Assembly (NCBI RefSeq): GCF_003325355.1
Contig: NZ_CP030850.1
Coordinates: forward strand, 6,027,001-6,091,000
Source of the DNA: Runella rosea
GTDB lineage: Bacteria > Bacteroidota > Bacteroidia > Cytophagales > Spirosomataceae
Length of the DNA: 64,000 nucleotides
Reading direction: 5' to 3'
The notes beneath the pieces are model-generated. The model searched no databases and had not been told where the DNA came from. It was given only the letters and a program-made list of their open reading frames with translations. Below, piece after piece: positions 60,853 through 64,000 of this stretch. The translations under genes and the position numbers were made by a program. Position 1 is the stretch's first letter; each line of letters begins with the position of its first letter.

Positions 60853-61749
60853 TTAGCTTTTCATCCTGACATTTGGAATTTCGGGCGGTAGCGGCACCAA
60901 ATCGGTTTCGCCCTCTATGCGGGGAAAACGGTCTTCTTTCCAATCCTGTTTGGCTTGTTCGATGATTGCCTGACTGGTGGCTACAAAATTCCAATAAATG
61001 AAACGTTCTTCGGGAAAAGGCTCTCCACCGAAGAGATAAATTGTGGTGTTGGCATGAATGGTAAATTGACAGAGTTGGCTGTTTTGAGCGACCAAAATGC
61101 GTTTGGGTTCGTAGATATTGCCTTCACTTTCAATGCTCCCTTCCAAAATATAAAGGCCCACTTCGCCAAATAAGTCATCGCCGATGCTGATGGTTTGGGT
61201 GGTAGGACTTTTAATTTCCAAAAGAAATAATTTGCTGTAAACGGGTACGGGCGACTTATGGCCAAATGCCTCACCTGCAATGAGTTTGTACGAAACCCCG
61301 TCGGTTTCCCACGATGGAATCTCGTCGGCTTCGGCGTGGTAAAAAGCGGGTGTCATATCTTCGAGTTCTTTGGGTAACGCCACCCAAATCTGAAGCCCAT
61401 GAAGTCTTTTGTCGGAGTGTCTAAGGTACTCAGGCGTTCGTTCTGAATGCACGATGCCCTTGCCCGCGGTCATCCAATTGACCTGATTCGGGAACATCTC
61501 GACGGCCGTACCCAACGTATCGCGGTGCATAATGCTCCCTTCAAACAGATACGTGAGGGTCGAAAGACCAATGTGTGGGTGCGGACCTACGTCAATATTT
61601 TGGTGCTCTTTGAGGAGAGCCGGCCCCATGTGGTCAATGAAAATGAAGGGGCCAACCATGCGCTTTCCGCGAAAAGGAAGTAATCGGCCCACTAAAAAGT
61701 TCCCGATGTTGGCGGGGCGCTCCTCGATGATAATATTGATGTTTGACAT
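60853..61749 (-). CDS. Pirin family protein
   Basis: A 298-residue bicupin. The N-terminal cupin contains MVGPFIFIDHMGPAL and GPHPHIGLSTLTYLFEGSIM, giving the metal-binding His residues, with HSERTPEYLRH downstream. The second cupin has the paired GDDLFGEVGLYILEGSIE region. Pirins include metal-dependent redox regulators and quercetinases, and bacterial substrates are mostly unknown. It is followed directly (15 bp) by a small GNAT gene on the same strand, so both may be one operon. Confidence 0.92.
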   Translation of the reverse strand: MSNINIIIEERPANIGNFLVGRLLPFRGKRMVGPFIFIDHMGPALLKEHQNIDVGPHPHIGLSTLTYLFEGSIMHRDTLGTAVEMFPNQVNWMTAGKGIVHSERTPEYLRHSDKRLHGLQIWVALPKELEDMTPAFYHAEADEIPSWETDGVSYKLIAGEAFGHKSPVPVYSKLFLLEIKSPTTQTISIGDDLFGEVGLYILEGSIESEGNIYEPKRILVAQNSQLCQFTIHANTTIYLFGGEPFPEERFIYWNFVATSQAIIEQAKQDWKEDRFPRIEGETDLVPLPPEIPNVRMKS

Positions 61750-61764
61750 GGTCGTTGGGTGAAT

Positions 61765-62049
61765 TTACGCAAGCACGTCCTGCCATTCAGGGGTTTTCTT
61801 AAACGTCGCATTGGCAAAAGGGCACAATGGCATCACTTTAATGCCATTTTTTCGTACATATTCTACAAGCTCGGCCTGCAATTTTTTGCCGATGCTTTGG
61901 CCCTTGAGCGAAGGGTCAACTTCAGTGTGGTCAATGATGATTTTGTGCTCGCCGGCCAGTATATACGTCATGGCCGCCAGTGATTTACCTTCAAGTTCGT
62001 AAAAAAATGAGCCGCCTTTTTCGGTTTGATTGTGCTTGATTTGTCCCAT
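61765..62049 (-). CDS. Small GNAT-type N-acetyltransferase (NATD1/YidJ-like)
   Basis: A 94-residue one-domain acetyltransferase of the short Acetyltransf_CG type: GGSFFYELEGKSLAAMTYIL, IIDHTEVDPSLKGQSIGKKL with the acetyl-CoA loop (KGQSIGKKL), and KVMPLCPFANATFKKTPEW at the C-terminus. These small enzymes have unknown substrates. It starts 15 bp upstream of pirin's frame on the same strand, suggesting co-transcription. Confidence 0.88.
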   Translation of the reverse strand: MGQIKHNQTEKGGSFFYELEGKSLAAMTYILAGEHKIIIDHTEVDPSLKGQSIGKKLQAELVEYVRKNGIKVMPLCPFANATFKKTPEWQDVLA

Positions 62050-62173
62050 GAACTGTTTATTTGAATTTTTTATTAATGCGAATATAGGTTACTCAAACCG
62101 AATATACGGCATTCTTTTTGCCCGAAAATACCCCAAGTTGTTCGTTAGAAATAGTTTTGGGATGTTAATTTCG

Positions 62174-63082
62174 CTAAAAACTTTTCTGAATCAGCTCTTT
62201 ATTGATAGACGCACCTGCTTTTGTACCCGCTGCTGTTGCCTCCGACACGGCTCTCATCGGAGAGGTATTATCTCCTGCGGCATACACCCCCGCCACGGTA
62301 GTTTGATTAAAATGGTCAATTTTGAGATAGCCGTTTTCGGTGAGTTCGCAGCCCAATTCTTGGGGAATAGCACAATGTTGCTGGAAGGGCACCCGCGCAA
62401 AAATCGCAGAAACTTCTAGTTTTGAGCCGTTTTTAAAAATGACCTGCTCCAGTTTACCATCTGTATGTTCTAAGTGGTCAAGTTCATCCTCAATGATTGA
62501 TATATGATGCTGTTGGAGTCTTTTGGTTTGTTCTGCATTCAGCGTTGACGGGCCGTTGGTAAACAATGTCAGGTGCGGTGTCCATTGGCTGATTAATTTA
62601 GCAAATTCAAATCCCACTTCTCCGTTGCCAAGGATGCCCAAGGCATTGCCGTGTACTTCGTATCCGTGGCAATAGGGGCAATGGATGACCGAAATTCCCC
62701 AACAATCGGCAAAACCGGGCAAATCGGGCACTAAATCACGAATGCCCGTGGTAAACAATAGCTTCTTGGCCGTAAATTCTACATTTGCTTCGGTTTTAAT
62801 CCTGAATAAATTCTTCTCTTTTTGGGCGCTTTGTACAGTATCGGCCACAAACTGAATGGTGGGATAAACCAGTACTTGAGCTTTGGCTTTTTGTGCAATG
62901 GAGGCGGGTGGTTCCCCATCCTGCGTGATAAAATTATGCGAATGAGGAGCGGTTCGGTTGCAGGGTTTGCCGCTGTCAATAATCAATACTGAGCGCAACG
63001 AACGCCCCAAGGCCATACTGGCAGAAAGACCCGCGTAACTGCCGCCAATGACGATAACGTCGAAATGATTAGTCTCAATCAT
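62174..63082 (-). CDS. Thioredoxin-reductase-like FAD/NAD(P) oxidoreductase
   Basis: A 302-residue flavoprotein. The FAD-binding motif is DVIVIGGSYAGLSASMALG, the second dinucleotide site is ALGILGNGEVGFEFAKLIS, and VAGVYAAGDNTSPMRAVSEA holds the FAD ribityl contact. A CPYC motif (VIHCPYCHGYEVHG) occupies the place of the thioredoxin reductase redox-active CxxC, but the surroundings differ from TrxB, so this may be a low-molecular-weight thiol or unknown disulfide reductase. It starts 29 bp after a strong palindrome (63111-63145) that could be its operator. Confidence 0.85.
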   Translation of the reverse strand: MIETNHFDVIVIGGSYAGLSASMALGRSLRSVLIIDSGKPCNRTAPHSHNFITQDGEPPASIAQKAKAQVLVYPTIQFVADTVQSAQKEKNLFRIKTEANVEFTAKKLLFTTGIRDLVPDLPGFADCWGISVIHCPYCHGYEVHGNALGILGNGEVGFEFAKLISQWTPHLTLFTNGPSTLNAEQTKRLQQHHISIIEDELDHLEHTDGKLEQVIFKNGSKLEVSAIFARVPFQQHCAIPQELGCELTENGYLKIDHFNQTTVAGVYAAGDNTSPMRAVSEATAAGTKAGASINKELIQKSF

Positions 63083-63114
63083 GTAGTTAACGTTTTAATG
63101 ATGAAAATGGGTTG

Positions 63115-63145
63115 TTTTTATTTGCAACATTGTTGCAAATAAAAA
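63115..63145. promoter_or_regulatory. Palindrome in the promoter of the thioredoxin-reductase-like gene
   Basis: Perfect inverted repeat TTTTTATTTGCAACA (63115-63129), one central T, then TGTTGCAAATAAAAA (63131-63145). The TTGCAACA/TGTTGCAA core is placed about 40 bp before the start codon. It may be a regulator's operator, a terminator for the YdcF gene, or both. Confidence 0.55.
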
Positions 63146-63190
63146 AAGTTCATACTGAAACGAAAGAACTACGGAGAGCATTGCCGATTT

Positions 63191-63844
63191 TTAGATTAAA
63201 TGCGAAGTGTAGCCCAAGGCTACCAATTGCTCATAGGCATCCCAAACATCACTGGGAATTTCCTGATAAATCTGGAATCCTTTTTCGGGATATACTTTCA
63301 CGCGTTGAAGGTCGCCCACCATGATGTGAATTACTTCTTCAAGCGCTATTTCGGCATTGGGGTATTGCTCAAACGGGATTTGTGGCGAGGTTACAATGAG
63401 TTGTTTGTCAGGCCAATGCTTTTTAAAAGTGGCAAAGCTACGGCGCTCCATGTAGGGCTTTTGGACCACGATAAACGTCTGTGGATTTAGACCGTGGGTG
63501 ACGAGAAGTTGCTGCGTAAACAGGATATTTTCGCCCGTGTTCGTGGATTTATTTTCGATGTAAATGGCTTCTTTCGGGACGCCCATTTCTAGGGAGATGG
63601 CCGCAAATTTATCCGCTTCAGCGTCTTTCCAAAGGTCCTGCGTGAGCCTACCCAATCCTCCCGAAAAAATCAAAATGGGTGCCCAACCTTGCAGATACAA
63701 CTCCGCCCCACGCTCCGCAACCCGCAAATCATGGCTACCCAATACCAAGATGCAATCGGACTTTTGAAGCCTATGATTGACGTGATGGTAGTCCCAAAGT
63801 TTTTGAGCTAAGGCCAAGGTGTTGGTGGAGAGCATGGGTTGCAT
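63191..63844 (-). CDS. YdcF family protein
   Basis: A 217-residue protein of the DUF218/YdcF family: ILVLGSHDLRVAERGAELY, PILIFSGGLGRL, EMGVPKEAIYIENKSTNTGE and FIVVQKPYMERRSFATFKKH. The Rossmann-like fold binds nucleotides or SAM in some members, with possible roles in envelope precursor metabolism. It lacks the N-terminal membrane segment of the larger ElyC/SanA forms. The ATG at 63844 overlaps the stop of the upstream TonB receptor by one base (TAATG), though an ATG at 63835 is also possible. Confidence 0.88.
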   Translation of the reverse strand: MQPMLSTNTLALAQKLWDYHHVNHRLQKSDCILVLGSHDLRVAERGAELYLQGWAPILIFSGGLGRLTQDLWKDAEADKFAAISLEMGVPKEAIYIENKSTNTGENILFTQQLLVTHGLNPQTFIVVQKPYMERRSFATFKKHWPDKQLIVTSPQIPFEQYPNAEIALEEVIHIMVGDLQRVKVYPEKGFQIYQEIPSDVWDAYEQLVALGYTSHLI

Positions 63845-64000
63845 TACATAAATTTGAAACTGTACGCCAAAGATACAATCGGCGATGAGAAAATTTGGAG
63901 TTGGTACGTGGTATATGCGGTGCCTTGGGTGCGCATGAAGACCGAGTACTGGTTTTTGCGCCCGTATAGATTATAGACCGTAAAAATCCAACTTCCTGTC
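63844..64000 (-). CDS. C-terminus of a TonB-dependent receptor, cut by the window edge
   Basis: Only the last 51 codons and the stop are visible; the body lies to the right of the window. Read on the minus strand from 63999 they give TGSWIFTVYNLYGRKNQYSV and end FSSPIVSLAYSFKFM, the characteristic final strands of a Bacteroidota outer membrane receptor barrel (VxNLYGRKNxYS then PxxSxxYxFKF). The family call relies on these 51 residues, so the substrate is unknown. The stop TAA overlaps the YdcF start. Confidence 0.8.
   Translation of the reverse strand, partial: TGSWIFTVYNLYGRKNQYSVFMRTQGTAYTTYQLQIFSSPIVSLAYSFKFM

Overview
The window reads as a chromosome segment of an aerobic Bacteroidota of the order Cytophagales, probably close to Runella/Spirosomataceae. 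This rests on protein families restricted to or typical of that phylum (DUF4175, DUF4270, DUF4394, CarboxypepD_reg-type TonB receptors, LytTR regulators, YfhO and Wzi envelope proteins), many short lipoproteins with a clear lipobox, weak Shine-Dalgarno sites and moderate G+C. No rRNA, tRNA, transposase, prophage or CRISPR array was seen. The taxonomic call is an inference.

Layout. 1-4.3 kb: tail of a LytTR response regulator, a DUF2147 protein, type I asparaginase, TatD nuclease and a GT2 glycosyltransferase. 4.4-8.8 kb: an inward-rectifier-type K+ channel, then a partial ATP synthase operon (atpZ-like, a membrane protein, atpB, atpE, atpF, atpH) that ends in a terminator without the F1 genes atpA/G/D/C. 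8.8-9.9 kb: a decayed coding stretch and a lipoprotein between two almost identical terminators. 9.9-19 kb: pterin dehydratase, a Dabb protein, glmS, a DUF4270 lipoprotein coupled to a one-domain glycogen-synthase-like protein, a UbiA-like protein, a thioesterase and a THUMP-like methyltransferase. 19-31 kb: a giant DUF4175 coiled-coil protein, a penicillin-acylase-family hydrolase, a compact DUF2805/DUF429/DUF2256 operon, a lipoprotein formylglycine-generating enzyme, a glycosyltransferase, a DinB-like protein and a BNR-repeat protein.

31-44.4 kb is the most notable part: a clade II-type nitrous oxide reductase locus on the minus strand. Its order is cytochrome c, nosZ, nosL (fused to membrane segments), nosD, nosF, an NnrS-like membrane protein and nosY. 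It continues without an obvious terminator into a fasciclin lipoprotein, a cupin, a small cysteine-containing membrane protein, a lipoprotein and a TonB-dependent receptor. A Crp/Fnr regulator sits directly upstream with palindromic motifs around it. I infer that the receptor part serves metal (copper?) supply for NosZ, which is unproven. A YoeB-like toxin-antitoxin pair with a frameshifted toxin lies at the end of this locus.

44.5-64 kb: phosphofructokinase, a 1 kb AT-rich non-coding stretch with possible gene remnants, an AT-rich membrane protein, YfhO, a tandem pair of GT-C-like membrane proteins, a two-copy DUF4394 lipoprotein, a BNR/alpha-L-fucosidase (GH29)/discoidin fusion, a Wzi-like capsule protein, pirin, a small GNAT protein, a thioredoxin-reductase-like flavoprotein, YdcF and the C-terminus of a TonB receptor cut by the window edge. 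Three genes or gene ends shorter than 60 codons were found by reading the sequence directly: DUF2256 at 25233-25385, the TonB receptor tail at 63844-64000, and remnants at 8879-9191.
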